Translations under genes and position numbers: made by a program
Notes under the pieces: generated by a model
The model's database searches: none
What the model was told of the DNA's origin: nothing
What the model saw: the letters and a program-made list of their open reading frames with translations, nothing else
Assembly: GCA_029570385.1 (NCBI GenBank)
Contig: JAKPXD010000002.1
Coordinates: 1 to 46,990 of the forward strand
Direction: 5' to 3'
DNA: 46,990 bases
Source: a bacterium
GTDB lineage: Bacteria; Patescibacteriota; Patescibacteriia; Patescibacteriales; Patescibacteriaceae
Part shown: piece by piece, positions 24,141-33,187 of the stretch
Numbering within the stretch: the first letter of the stretch is position 1
How the letters are laid out: each line of letters begins with the position of its first letter

Positions 24141-25202
24141 TCAAACCAAGAGCATAGCGTCGCCATAACTAAAAAATCGATAATGCTGCTCGACCGCCTC
24201 TTGATAGGCTTGTTTAATCAGCTTGGTGCCGGCCCAAGCCGATACCAGCATAATCAAACTAGATTTCGGCAAATGAAAATTAGTCACCAGTCCACCCAAT
24301 AATTTAAATTTAAAACCAGGATAAATAAAAAGATTAATCGGTGCTAACCAGTCCTTATCGGCTGGCTTGTCAATAAATTTGGCAACCACGCCTTCTAAGA
24401 TACGCACCGCTGTGGTACCAACAGCAATTATGCGTCGACCTTGGCGATGATAATTAATAAGTTTATTGATGGTTTCAGCCCTGATGTCTACCATTTCATC
24501 ATGAAGCCGTTGATCTTTAATGTTTTGTTGTCTCACCGGAGCGAATGTTCCTAGACCAACATGCAAAGTTGCTTCAATAATATCTACTCCTTGATTCTTA
24601 AGCTGCCGCAACAAAGTTTCAGTAAAGTGTAGCCCCGCAGTTGGCGCAGCTACTGACCCGATTTTATCGGCTTTCGCATAGATAGTCTGATAATCATTAA
24701 CGGCTCGCTGCAGGCCAATCTGATCAGTCTTAATATAAGGCGGTAATGGCATTTGCCCCAAACGATAAATAGCTGACCAGAAATCAGTCCCCGTTTGATT
24801 GAATTTCACCACAAAGACTCCGTCAGTCTCAGCGGCCATGATCTCAGCTTGCAAATTATCCCCCAAATCAACAACCAAACCGATCCCGGGACGCGTCCCG
24901 CCAACTAAGCAACGCCAATATTCTCCATTATTGGGCTGAGATAATTTTTGTTCTAGCAATATTTCAATCCGACCACCGCTACCGACTTTATGTCCCAATA
25001 GCCTGGCTGGTAAAACTTTGGAATTATTAATTAATAAAACATCGCCAATTTGTAAAAAGTCGGGCAATTGACTAAAAATGGCGCCCTGCCTGAACCCGGT
25101 CTGTCGATCAACAACCATTAACCTAGCCTGATCACGCGGCTCAGCCGGCGTCTGCGCAATTAATTCCGGCGGCAGATAATAATCAAAATTGGCTAAATCC
25201 AT
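24141..25202 (-). CDS. queA: S-adenosylmethionine:tRNA ribosyltransferase-isomerase QueA
   Basis: Transfers and rearranges the ribosyl group of SAM onto preQ1 in tRNA to give epoxyqueuosine. The 353-residue protein has the family segments FDYYLPPELIAQTPAEPRDQARLMV (PPELIAQxP core), GDVLLINNSKVLPARL, TAGLHFT near residue 190, LHVGLGTFAPVR, and TNFHLPKSSLIMLVSAWAG. Length is normal. Together with QueH (6725-7270) it gives the last two steps of queuosine formation. It lies 2 bases after ruvB, as part of a tatD-to-queA minus-strand operon. Confidence 0.97.
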   Translation of the reverse strand: MDLANFDYYLPPELIAQTPAEPRDQARLMVVDRQTGFRQGAIFSQLPDFLQIGDVLLINNSKVLPARLLGHKVGSGGRIEILLEQKLSQPNNGEYWRCLVGGTRPGIGLVVDLGDNLQAEIMAAETDGVFVVKFNQTGTDFWSAIYRLGQMPLPPYIKTDQIGLQRAVNDYQTIYAKADKIGSVAAPTAGLHFTETLLRQLKNQGVDIIEATLHVGLGTFAPVRQQNIKDQRLHDEMVDIRAETINKLINYHRQGRRIIAVGTTAVRILEGVVAKFIDKPADKDWLAPINLFIYPGFKFKLLGGLVTNFHLPKSSLIMLVSAWAGTKLIKQAYQEAVEQHYRFFSYGDAMLLV

Positions 25203-25204
25203 AA

Positions 25205-26233
25205 TCAGAATAAACCGGCTGGCGGCATAATGCCTAAATGATTATAAGCCAGGACCGTGGCTTTGCGACCGCGTGGCGTTCTTTCTAAAAACCCTAATTG
25301 CAGAAGATAGGGCTCGTAAACATCTTCAATCGTCATTAACTCTTCACCGGTTGCGGCAGCTAAAGTATTGAGACCAACCGGACCGCCGCCAAATTTCTCA
25401 ATAATAGTAGTTAGCAAATAACGGTCAACCTCATCTAATCCCAAATCGTCAACCGCTAATAAATCAAAAGCCTGCCGACATAAAGCTAAAGTAATAGCTC
25501 CAGTGCCGCGCACCTGGCAATAATCACGGACTCTTTTTAGTAGACGATTAGCAATCCGCGGCGTTCGGCGAGCCCGATCAGCAATCAAGCTTTGCGCCTG
25601 CGGTTCTATTTCCAATTGTAAAATTTTAGCATTGCGACTAATAATTTTTTGTAAATCATTCGAGTTATAAAAATCTAATCGATAGACTATGCCGAAACGA
25701 TCCCGAAGCGGCGCTGACAATGAGCTAACCTTAGTGGTGGCGCCAATTAAACTAAAATGCGGTAAATCCAACCTAAGAGTTCGCGCTGACGGTCCTTTGC
25801 CCAAAACAATATCCAAAACTCGATCCTCCATAGCTGGGTATAGTATTTCTTCAACGCTATGCGGCAGACGATGAATTTCATCAATAAACAATAAGTCGCC
25901 ATCTTGCAGATTAGTCAAAATGGCCGCTAAATCACCAGACTTTTCAATGGCCGGCCCGGCAGTTACTCGTAAATTAGCCCCTAATTCATTGGCAATAACA
26001 TAGGCCAGTGTGGTCTTGCCCAATCCAGGAGCGCCATATAGTAAAACATGTTCAATATTCTCACCGCGCGACTGAGCGGCTTGCAAAAATATCTCTAAGC
26101 TTTGCCGGACAGCTGGCTGGCCGACATATTCCGACAATTTTTTTGGGCGCAAGCTCAAATCTAAATCTTGATCGCTGGCATCACTTAAATCAGCCGCCAA
26201 TAAATGGTCACGGCTATTACTATTAACAGACAT
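25205..26233 (-). CDS. ruvB: Holliday junction branch migration helicase RuvB
   Basis: AAA+ motor that drives branch migration with RuvA. The 342-residue protein starts with the usual [13 protein letters not shown] region, then Walker [21 protein letters not shown], Walker [12 protein letters not shown], sensor 1 [20 protein letters not shown], and the C-terminal winged helix ([20 protein letters not shown]). Nothing is missing. RuvA and RuvC are not in the window. It follows the DnaQ-like exonuclease by 4 bases and precedes queA by 2; ruvB-queA adjacency is common in bacteria. Confidence 0.98.
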   Translation of the reverse strand: MSVNSNSRDHLLAADLSDASDQDLDLSLRPKKLSEYVGQPAVRQSLEIFLQAAQSRGENIEHVLLYGAPGLGKTTLAYVIANELGANLRVTAGPAIEKSGDLAAILTNLQDGDLLFIDEIHRLPHSVEEILYPAMEDRVLDIVLGKGPSARTLRLDLPHFSLIGATTKVSSLSAPLRDRFGIVYRLDFYNSNDLQKIISRNAKILQLEIEPQAQSLIADRARRTPRIANRLLKRVRDYCQVRGTGAITLALCRQAFDLLAVDDLGLDEVDRYLLTTIIEKFGGGPVGLNTLAAATGEELMTIEDVYEPYLLQLGFLERTPRGRKATVLAYNHLGIMPPAGLF

Positions 26234-26237
26234 CGGC

Positions 26238-27074
26238 TTAAAATAATTTTGGCTTATCAGTAAAACCGCTAGCTGATTTCTTAGTTAACGGCAAATTGTC
26301 TTTAGTAACCGCCACAGCGCCACTCTTTTTCGGGAACTCGCCTTGCAATGCTCGCTCCACTATTTGTTTAGTTTCCGGAGAAAAATCAGCGCCAATAATC
26401 CACTGCAAAAATCCCGGATCAACCTTAACTACATCAGCTAAAGAGCGGTCTTTGTGTTTAGAAAAATTCAAATAGGCTTCACCGCCACGCCAATAAAAAC
26501 GCTTTTCTTCATCAACATAACGGTCGTCTGGAGCCTCGCTAATCTGACGGATTGTTTGATAGTCATATTTAATTAGCTGCTGATCTAAAATTTCTACGCT
26601 AGCATGAACATCGGCTAGAGCACTATGGGCATCAACTAGCTTCTTTTGACAATAATATTTATAAGCCGCTTCAAGGTCGCGCGGCTCCATGGCATGATAA
26701 ATTATTTTGCTGTCAATAATTTGTTTTTTGGTGAAATTAAAATCATAACCGGCGCGCAAGAACTCTCGCCGCAACATTGGCAAGTCAAAATTGGCAATAT
26801 TAAAACCACCATAATAACAGTCATTAAAAACATCCCATATCTCCTGAGCTTGTTCACGAAAAAGCGGCTTGTCCACTAAATCAGCGTTGGTTAAACCATG
26901 GATAGCTGTAACTTCGCTCGGAATGTCAATCTCAGGATTAAAAAAAATATCTTTTTCAATAACCCGACCATTGGGCAATATTTTAACAAAAGCCAATTCA
27001 ATAATCCGATCATAAGCTAACGCCAACCCAGTCGTCTCTAAATCAAAAACCACCAATGGTTTATCTAAATTCAT
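26238..27074 (-). CDS. DnaQ-like DEDDh 3'-5' exonuclease
   Basis: RNase H-fold exonuclease resembling the epsilon subunit of DNA polymerase III. ExoI motif [10 protein letters not shown] lies at the N-terminus, ExoII in [13 protein letters not shown], and ExoIII with the general base in [11 protein letters not shown]. The C-terminal 100 residues ([19 protein letters not shown] ... [13 protein letters not shown]) form an accessory domain seen in several stand-alone DnaQ-like proteins. I chose ATG 27074, which directly precedes the ExoI strand; an upstream TTG (27113) would overlap the preceding gene. Whether it proofreads for a replicative polymerase or acts in repair is unknown. Confidence 0.9.
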   Translation of the reverse strand: MNLDKPLVVFDLETTGLALAYDRIIELAFVKILPNGRVIEKDIFFNPEIDIPSEVTAIHGLTNADLVDKPLFREQAQEIWDVFNDCYYGGFNIANFDLPMLRREFLRAGYDFNFTKKQIIDSKIIYHAMEPRDLEAAYKYYCQKKLVDAHSALADVHASVEILDQQLIKYDYQTIRQISEAPDDRYVDEEKRFYWRGGEAYLNFSKHKDRSLADVVKVDPGFLQWIIGADFSPETKQIVERALQGEFPKKSGAVAVTKDNLPLTKKSASGFTDKPKLF

Positions 27075-27100
27075 GACGCTTAAAATGTGCTTAAAGTCAA

Positions 27101-27817
27101 TCATGAGCCGCAAAAATTAAAATTATTTTGGAGAGCAGTCCGCGAATTAATAAATGTTTCAAAAATAATTGTTTGTGTCGTATATAAATCCCTACGCAAT
27201 ATCTGATTATGAGTGATATACTCGTCTAAAATGGCGCGCTTGTCCTTGTCATCGGCTGCACGATAAGATTTTAATAAAGCGGCGGTTCTCGGTGCCAATT
27301 GTTGATAATATTGAACATTAGCCGCCCGGACATCCCTGACATATTGACTGTTCAAGGCCCGAATCTTCTTAAAGAATCCCTGCTGGCAAGCATTCATTTC
27401 GGTTATCCGACTACGATAGGCCAATTGAGCATCACGAATAGTGTTGCCAGTCGGTGATGTACTCAACTCACAAATTACTTCCATATCCAAAGTCCTGGTA
27501 TCGCAACCATCAACCTTGCCGCATAAATTAATCTGTAAATTATCAAGAGTTTCGTTAACTACCTGACTGTCGCCCACCTTAGAATCAAATGGCATGCGGC
27601 GCTCTTGTTGAGTAGATCCAGTCAAATCGCCCCTGTTAATCAGATTAGCCTTAAGCAATATTGTCTCAACGGTTTCAAGACTATAAATTTTACTATCCAA
27701 AACATTAAATCTTATAAAACATTGGGTTCCGGCCTCAGCTTGGGGAATAAAACCATTAACTCCGCCAACCAGAGTAATGGCGGCGACTAAACCTAATAAA
27801 TATAAGCTTTTTTTCAT
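27101..27817 (-). CDS. Secreted protein, unknown
   Basis: A 238-residue protein with a clear signal peptide (MKKSLYLLGLVAAITLVGG, likely cleaved after AEA near residue 29). The mature part starts GTQCFIRFNV and has about seven cysteines, including a GKVDGCDTR cluster, which suggests disulfides outside the membrane. The second half is helical and basic (YVRDVRAANVQYYQQL). I recognise no family. ATG 27817 is preferred to a TTG eight codons upstream because it gives a standard signal peptide. It lies between the Wzy-type fusion gene (38 bases upstream) and the exonuclease. Confidence 0.75.
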   Translation of the reverse strand: MKKSLYLLGLVAAITLVGGVNGFIPQAEAGTQCFIRFNVLDSKIYSLETVETILLKANLINRGDLTGSTQQERRMPFDSKVGDSQVVNETLDNLQINLCGKVDGCDTRTLDMEVICELSTSPTGNTIRDAQLAYRSRITEMNACQQGFFKKIRALNSQYVRDVRAANVQYYQQLAPRTAALLKSYRAADDKDKRAILDEYITHNQILRRDLYTTQTIIFETFINSRTALQNNFNFCGS

Positions 27818-27855
27818 AAAATAAATTAAAATTATATTCAACTAATACAAAATAA

Positions 27856-30180
27856 TTATAGCAGGTTTCTTGGCTGTCGACCAATTTTTAATAAAATTGC
27901 CACCAACAACCAGAGCCAAATCAATCCGCTATGTAAACTCCACCACCAATGATCTAAAGACATTAGCCAAATAATCGCCGTTGCTAATGGCCAGACTATT
28001 AATCTGTGCTTTCCAACTGCGACTATTAACACTAACAGGCCAACTAACAACCAACCGCCAGCCAGCCAGCCGATTTCACTAACTGCTAAAACAAAAGCAT
28101 TATGAACTGGCTGATAAAGCCAGGCCGGTCCAACAACCGCTGATTGCTGACTTAAAAAACCAGTATAATTGCCTAAACCCACTCCCAGGGGGTGATTTTT
28201 TAGAACTAACCAAGCTTGCCGGTAGCCATCTTGACGCTCAATTAAAGATTTCTGTTCTAAGCGCGTCTGGCCAGTTAAACGGCTATGCCCCAAATCGTGA
28301 AATGGCCACAACCATAAACCTAGCCAAACTGTTAAGCTAATCAAAAAAATAACCAGAAATTTACGATTAACCTTCGATTGGCGCGTTGTCAATAAAATCG
28401 CCGTCAACCAACCAATAAATACCGCCAGCCAGGCCGCTCGGCTCCAGCTAACAAGCATTGCCAGCGACCACAGACCGATGCCGGCGGTTAAAAAACCGCG
28501 AGCTAAATTACTGCTGAGACGACGCCAACCAATCATCGCCAACAAAACAGCCATGGCCATAACCGCTCCTAAAATATTTGGCTGATCAAAACTGCCATAA
28601 GCCCTGAGCCAGCGCCCGGTTACTTGTCCCCAGGAATTAGTCGCTTCAATAACGGCCACGCCTAAATCGCCAGGCAAGTGGGCAGCCAAACCTAGCCATT
28701 TATTAGCTACGGCTTGCTGAGTAATAAATTGACTGATACCTAAAATAGCCGGAACCGTCAACCCAATTAAAATACAACTGAGCCAGCGACGCAACGGCCA
28801 ATCTGACCAAGCCAATAAACACCACCAGCCACCGCTCCAAATCATCAACTTAAGCAGACTAAAAACAGCCAACTCCAGCTGCACGCCATTAATTAATAAG
28901 CTAATACCGCTAACTAACCATAAACCAATAAGCCAATAAATAAAATATTTATCCAACCGACTTAATCGCAGCTGTTTTTGGGGTTTAGCTAAGTAGGTAG
29001 CCAATAAAGCCATAACCAGCAGGATATCGCTGGCATAAAGACTAATTGTGCCGTATTCCCAAAAAACACCGCCTAAATTACCGGCTTTAATAATCCAACG
29101 CGTTGACCACGGTATGACTATACACAACGCCAGGCACAATAATTGGCTAATTTTAATTAACCAGCTATGGCTAGGACGATAATCCGACGGATCAGCCTTG
29201 ATCTTTTCTATAAATCCGGTTTTTATTTCTTTCAAGGCAACCAACAGACGTTCGCGAAAATGATGACGACGATCAATAGTGTGCAGTTTGATTACTGTGG
29301 TGTCCACGACCACTCGTTGATCTTTATTCATTAAATCTTTAACCGCCAATGGCAAAAATCGTTGTTGCCAATACATCATTGTTTTCTCCCAGGGAGCAGC
29401 TAGCCAAGCAGTTAACCTAGAAACAACAACAGCGGCTCGGCTAACAAATTGCCGATTAATCGTTGGCGAATAACTACCGGGACGCCAATTAGGCAAATAA
29501 GTTTTTAGCCACGGATTTTGCTTAATAAGCCTAGTATAACTAATACCTTGTTCAACCAACGGTCGTAAATTAGCTAGCCAATAAATATAATACCAATCGG
29601 GACAACCGGCCTCATCAGGCAATTTGAAACGATCAATACGCAGGTTATTGTTAGACAGCCAAAAACTAAGGCAGATTTTATCGCGACGATTTTCCGGCGT
29701 TGGCCGCAAACCGCATAGCTGCAATCCAAGCACCGCCCAAAAACGACACACCCACAAACAACCCGGACGAGTGATAATAAATAAATCAATATCACCGCTG
29801 GCTCGGAGATTATAGGCTCCCATCAAATTGGCTAAAGCCACAAACTGAACACCCGGCAACCAGCGTAACCAATTAGCTATACGCTGCGCCTTTTTAAATT
29901 TATAAACTGACACTGGATAGCGCTGTTGTCGACATTCAATCACCGCTTCCTGGCTCGGTAAATAATAATAACCATTTTTTTCAGCTAACTGACCGACAGC
30001 CACTAACTGCGCCAATGATTGACGGACTGTTAGTAAATCAGCTTTATACGGCAAAAATGACCAAACCTCCCATTGACTAAGTGGGTATTTAAATAGGGAA
30101 AAATAGACCACCGTTTGCAGAATAGCCGCTTCAATATTCCAATCAGCCTGTTGTCGGCGCTCTACAAAACGACTAACCAT
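27856..30180 (-). CDS. Nucleotidyltransferase-like domain fused to O-antigen ligase (Wzy/WaaL-type) domain
   Basis: The 774-residue protein has two parts. Residues 1-330 are soluble: a winged-helix-like start (VVYFSLFKYPLSQWEVWSFL), then a Pol-beta-type nucleotidyltransferase signature ASGDIDLFIITRPG (Asp130 and Asp132) and a GLRPTPENRRDKICLSFWLS segment that recurs in CPR proteins. Residues of about 345-765 form 10-12 membrane helices with the O-antigen ligase/polymerase pattern: GSFDQPNILGAVMAM, LVSWSRAAWLAVFIGW, HPLGVGLGNYTGF, and YQPVHNAFVLAVSEIGW. I infer a membrane glycan ligase or polymerase with a cytoplasmic nucleotidyl-transfer or binding domain. The fusion joint shows no frameshift. 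It lies 3 bases after rmuC. Confidence 0.8.
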   Translation of the reverse strand: MVSRFVERRQQADWNIEAAILQTVVYFSLFKYPLSQWEVWSFLPYKADLLTVRQSLAQLVAVGQLAEKNGYYYLPSQEAVIECRQQRYPVSVYKFKKAQRIANWLRWLPGVQFVALANLMGAYNLRASGDIDLFIITRPGCLWVCRFWAVLGLQLCGLRPTPENRRDKICLSFWLSNNNLRIDRFKLPDEAGCPDWYYIYWLANLRPLVEQGISYTRLIKQNPWLKTYLPNWRPGSYSPTINRQFVSRAAVVVSRLTAWLAAPWEKTMMYWQQRFLPLAVKDLMNKDQRVVVDTTVIKLHTIDRRHHFRERLLVALKEIKTGFIEKIKADPSDYRPSHSWLIKISQLLCLALCIVIPWSTRWIIKAGNLGGVFWEYGTISLYASDILLVMALLATYLAKPQKQLRLSRLDKYFIYWLIGLWLVSGISLLINGVQLELAVFSLLKLMIWSGGWWCLLAWSDWPLRRWLSCILIGLTVPAILGISQFITQQAVANKWLGLAAHLPGDLGVAVIEATNSWGQVTGRWLRAYGSFDQPNILGAVMAMAVLLAMIGWRRLSSNLARGFLTAGIGLWSLAMLVSWSRAAWLAVFIGWLTAILLTTRQSKVNRKFLVIFLISLTVWLGLWLWPFHDLGHSRLTGQTRLEQKSLIERQDGYRQAWLVLKNHPLGVGLGNYTGFLSQQSAVVGPAWLYQPVHNAFVLAVSEIGWLAGGWLLVGLLVLIVAVGKHRLIVWPLATAIIWLMSLDHWWWSLHSGLIWLWLLVAILLKIGRQPRNLL

Positions 30181-30183
30181 AAC

Positions 30184-31254
30184 TTAATCATTTTGTGGCC
30201 GATCTATTTCTAATGGCGCTACTTGAGCCTCGGCACCGGTAATCTTAACAATATCGCGATCAACTTTCTTAAACTCTTGATAAGCATGATTATAATGATT
30301 AACCACGGTTCCCAGTCCATTTCCTAGCTTGCGCAAAAATTCTTCATACGAGGCTAAATGCCGAGCCAATTTTTCCACATTAACTTTAATAGTCTTGGCA
30401 TTCTCTTCAATCTGCAAAGCCTTTAAACCTTGCAAAACCGTCTGTAAATAGGCTAGAAAGCTCGTTGGCGAAACAATAATAACATGCTTATCCCGAAAGG
30501 CATATTCAATCAGATCTTTGGTTTCAATTTGAATAGCCCCAACCTTATTAACCAATAAATCATAATAAATCGCCTCGGATGGAATAAACATAAAGGCAAA
30601 ATCCATAGTTCCTTCGGCCGGCCGGACATATTTGCTTGTTTCATCAATCCGATTTTTTAAGTCTTGTTTAAAAGATTTCTCCAAATTAATTCTCTGCTCA
30701 TCGTCTTTAGTATTAAGAATTTTCTCATAATTTTCTAATGAAAATTTAGAGTCGATCGGAATTAACTTATCGCGAACAAAAACAACAGCATCAACAATCT
30801 CACCATTCTTAAAAGGATATTGAACTTGAAAAGTGCCGGGTGGTAAAACATTTTTTAAAATTTCTTCTAAAAAATATTCACCAAGAACGCCGCGCTGCTT
30901 CGGATTTTTTAAAATATCCTGCAAACTCTGCAGCTGGCTGGAAAAGCCAAGAATCTGTTTATTGCTGGATTGCAGCTCAGTTAAATTGCGAGTTACATCA
31001 CTAAGCAGCCGATTAGACTGATTGGCGATAGATTGGACCGCGTTCATAGTATTTAGATACTGATTTTGACTGGCTTGATGAGTTTCACGCAATTTCTCAT
31101 CTAATAGATTTTTTAACTCACTGTTTTGTGTCACCAATAAACCCATTTTCTCCTGTAAAGCAATTAGCCTACCACCGCTATCACGCTTAGTTACTATGAG
31201 CCAGACTAATACACCAATTAACAAAACAACGGCGATAGCCAAAATTATTTCCAT
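30184..31254 (-). CDS. rmuC: RmuC-type DNA recombination protein
   Basis: An N-terminal membrane helix (IILAIAVVLLIGVLVWLIV) is followed by a coiled coil (about residues 30-105) and the RmuC nuclease-like domain: QRGVLGEYFLEEILKNVLPP, VDAVVFVRDKLIPIDSKFSLENYEKIL (DAVV ... IPIDSKF core), FAFMFIPSEAIYYDLL, and VIIVSPTSFLAYLQTVLQGL. RmuC limits inversions at short inverted repeats in E. coli; a link to the palindrome-rich genes here would be pure inference. ATG 31254 avoids the 11-base overlap with tatD that the TTG at 31269 would cause. Confidence 0.95.
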   Translation of the reverse strand: MEIILAIAVVLLIGVLVWLIVTKRDSGGRLIALQEKMGLLVTQNSELKNLLDEKLRETHQASQNQYLNTMNAVQSIANQSNRLLSDVTRNLTELQSSNKQILGFSSQLQSLQDILKNPKQRGVLGEYFLEEILKNVLPPGTFQVQYPFKNGEIVDAVVFVRDKLIPIDSKFSLENYEKILNTKDDEQRINLEKSFKQDLKNRIDETSKYVRPAEGTMDFAFMFIPSEAIYYDLLVNKVGAIQIETKDLIEYAFRDKHVIIVSPTSFLAYLQTVLQGLKALQIEENAKTIKVNVEKLARHLASYEEFLRKLGNGLGTVVNHYNHAYQEFKKVDRDIVKITGAEAQVAPLEIDRPQND

Positions 31255-31258
31255 ATAA

Positions 31259-32110
31259 TTACCAATCAATATTAAATAAATTACGAGCGTTGTCAGTCGT
31301 TATATCAGCAATCCGCTCCAGCGACCAGCCTTTTAATTGCCCAATCCGTTCCGCCGTTAAACTAACCAAACCAGGCTCATTGCGCTGGCCGCGAAATGGT
31401 GCCGGCGTTAAGTAGGGACAATCAGTTTCCACTAAAAACTTATCCGCCGGTAATTTTTTAATTAAATAATCCCAGTCATGAGAAAAGGTTATGAGGCCGT
31501 TAAAAGATATTAATAAGCCAATAGCAAAATATTCGTTAGCCAAGCTCTCGTTACCGGAAAAACAATGAACCACTCCCCAAGGGCGAGATACCGGTAATAG
31601 CTGGCGGTATTGGCGGCGAAAATCCTGTAGTAATGGCAATAAATCATTATGAGCATCGCGACAATGAAGAATAACCGGTAATTCACGCTTGGCGGCCAAG
31701 ATTAATTGCTGGCTAAGGACTTGTTTCTGTTTGTCCTTAATCTCGTCTGGCGTGACATCAAATTCATCTAAATGATAATAATCTAAACCAACTTCGCCAA
31801 TTGCCACCACTTTGCTGAAGTCGGCTAGCTTGCCATAAACTTCACTATCAAACTCTTCGCCACGCGTTACAAAACTATAATCATCGCCCTTAACGCGGGC
31901 AGCAAACAAATGGGTTGGATGCAGACCAACCGCTGCCCAGACTCCGTGTTCGTAACGATTAGCATAATCAATCGCTCGCTTGGAAGTCCGCGCCTCTGAA
32001 CCGACTAAAATCATGCCGACGCCGACCTCTAATGAACGCTTAATCACTTCATCACCATCGTCCTTAAAGGCATTAAAATTAACATGAGCATGAGTATCAA
32101 CTAGGCGCAT
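31259..32110 (-). CDS. tatD: TatD family metal-dependent DNase
   Basis: TIM-barrel hydrolase with 3'-5' exonuclease activity in studied members. Metal ligands are visible in the N-terminal LVDTHAHVNF, in VAIGEVGLDYYHLD, HCRDAHNDLL, HCFSGN, and the C-terminal VETDCPYLTPAPFRGQRNEP. At 283 residues it is slightly longer than usual owing to a short insertion near residue 80. I chose ATG 32110; an upstream TTG gives six extra residues not found in the family. It is the first gene of the minus-strand block that runs to queA. A -10-like TATGAT is upstream, but no firm promoter could be assigned. Confidence 0.96.
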   Translation of the reverse strand: MRLVDTHAHVNFNAFKDDGDEVIKRSLEVGVGMILVGSEARTSKRAIDYANRYEHGVWAAVGLHPTHLFAARVKGDDYSFVTRGEEFDSEVYGKLADFSKVVAIGEVGLDYYHLDEFDVTPDEIKDKQKQVLSQQLILAAKRELPVILHCRDAHNDLLPLLQDFRRQYRQLLPVSRPWGVVHCFSGNESLANEYFAIGLLISFNGLITFSHDWDYLIKKLPADKFLVETDCPYLTPAPFRGQRNEPGLVSLTAERIGQLKGWSLERIADITTDNARNLFNIDW

Positions 32111-32213
32111 AAACAAAAAATTATCCAAATAAAACTAAAGCCTCAACTAGCTTTAATCTATCATAATTTACTGGCTTCGTCCACCCTGTTTAGCCCATAA
32201 AATAAGCCTGCGC

Positions 32214-32242
32214 TTGACAAGCCAAAGAATTAATGATAAGTA
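32214..32242 (+). promoter_or_regulatory. Promoter of the hairpin-packed small gene
   Basis: Perfect TTGACA (32214-32219), 17-base spacer, TAAGTA (32237-32242) preceded by TGA, giving an extended -10. The expected start point, about 32249, is the first base or so of a hairpin TGTCC-ctaaata-GGACA (32248-32264), so the RNA would begin with a stem. Confidence 0.65.
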
Positions 32243-32287
32243 CAAAGTGTCCCTAAATAGGACAAAAAATAAAAAGGAGGCAATAAA

Positions 32288-32524
32288 ATGCCGATCGTTT
32301 CAATAAGTCAGGGGTTGTCTTCGGATGACCTACACGTCACGGCACTGGGGTGCAAAACAGTTGAAGAAGCAGATATCATTTTGAACCACCCTCAATGTGC
32401 TGAGACCACCAGACAGATGGTGGTCGCCAAGATCAAACTCTTTGACAAAAAAGAGTTCAACCAAGTCGACGAAAACTATCACAGCGACATTGTCGCTGTG
32501 GCTAAACAAAAAAACGGCGGCTAA
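32288..32524 (+). CDS. SD-led 78-aa ORF tiled with RNA hairpins
   Basis: ATG 32288 is preceded by AAGGAGG, one of only two strong Shine-Dalgarno sequences I see in the window. The 78-residue product is hydrophilic and unrecognised (LHVTALGCKTVEEADIIL, VVAKIKLFDKKEFNQV). The sequence is more GC-rich and C-ending in codons than its neighbours. The transcript folds into successive local hairpins: GGTTGTC-TTCG-GATGACC (32313-32330, a UUCG tetraloop), GCAC/GTGC (32342-32353), GACCACC/GGTGGTC (32404-32425), AACTCTTT/AAAGAGTT (32436-32457), CACAGCGAC/GTCGCTGTG (32480-32500). The TAA stop is in the loop of a further hairpin (32515-32533). It could be a protein gene with selected mRNA structure, or a structured RNA with an incidental ORF. 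Confidence 0.65.
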   Translation: MPIVSISQGLSSDDLHVTALGCKTVEEADIILNHPQCAETTRQMVVAKIKLFDKKEFNQVDENYHSDIVAVAKQKNGG

Positions 32525-32533
32525 AAGCCGCCG
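32515..32533 (+). terminator. Hairpin with the stop codon in its loop
   Basis: Perfect 7-bp G/C stem CGGCGGC / GCCGCCG; the 5-base loop TAAAA begins with the stop codon of the 78-aa ORF. No T-run follows, so it is more likely a 3'-protective stem than the terminator proper. Confidence 0.8.
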
Positions 32534-32552
32534 CACAAAATCAAGTTCTTAC

Positions 32553-32593
32553 GGGACATATCCGGCTCGCCGGCTCTATGTCCCTCTTTTTTT
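32553..32593 (+). terminator. Strong intrinsic terminator of the 78-aa gene
   Basis: Outer stem GGGACATA / TATGTCCC, inner stem CCGGC / GCCGG, followed by TCTTTTTTT. It is the clearest terminator in the window and closes the unit that starts at about 32249. Confidence 0.92.
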
Positions 32594-32663
32594 AATAATC
32601 TTAACTGTCTAGGAACTTAACAACCAATAAGATAAGCAAACACTAAAATAATAACCTTATAAT

Positions 32664-33179
32664 TTACCACAATGCTTGCATCTGCTTCAGCACCACTGGT
32701 AAAAGCGGCCACAAAATCTTGCCGATAGTCATTAAATAGGGAGCAATTATTGATTGACTTAATTGCTGGCCAAGCTCAGTGCTAGTTGGTAAATAACGGC
32801 TTAAAAAAAATAGAATCAATGACCAAGACAAAGCGGCCTCGGCTAAATTTAGAACACCGCCCAGCAACCGATTGGCTGTCTTCATTAGTGGAATAATCGT
32901 TATAGCCTCCCAAACCCCACCCAAAAAAGAGAACGCCCAAGCCGTCAAATTGCTGGCGACAAAAAATAAAATAATAAAAATCGCAATTTTATTAATTAGC
33001 CAAGATTCAGAAAAATGTTGTACTAGCCAATCAAAAACAACCAAATAATAGTGGCTAGCTATCCAAGCGCCGACTACCAAACCGATAAGCGAGCCAACCA
33101 CCTTAAATAAGCCACGCCGCAGACCAGCTAAAAAAGCTAAGCCCAAAACGACGATAAAGAAAATATCAACTGCCAGCAT
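32664..33179 (-). CDS. CvpA family membrane protein
   Basis: A 171-residue protein with four membrane helices. The start (AVDIFFIVVLGLAFLAGLRRGLFKVVGSLIGLVVGAWIA, core LAGLRRGLFKVVGSLIGL) and the ITIIPLMKTANRLLGGVLNLAEAAL segment follow the CvpA pattern (colicin V production). CvpA proteins are conserved inner-membrane proteins linked to envelope homeostasis; their biochemical role is not settled. It is transcribed after metG, 8 bases downstream, and ends about 70 bases from the terminator at 32553, which may also limit convergent transcription. Confidence 0.85.
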   Translation of the reverse strand: MLAVDIFFIVVLGLAFLAGLRRGLFKVVGSLIGLVVGAWIASHYYLVVFDWLVQHFSESWLINKIAIFIILFFVASNLTAWAFSFLGGVWEAITIIPLMKTANRLLGGVLNLAEAALSWSLILFFLSRYLPTSTELGQQLSQSIIAPYLMTIGKILWPLLPVVLKQMQALW

Positions 33180-33187
33180 ATTATTTA

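Noticed and set aside
32288-32524. Calling the hairpin unit purely a noncoding RNA.
   Set aside because: The strong SD at ideal spacing and an uninterrupted 78-codon ORF ending in the closing hairpin argue that it is also translated; the question is left open.
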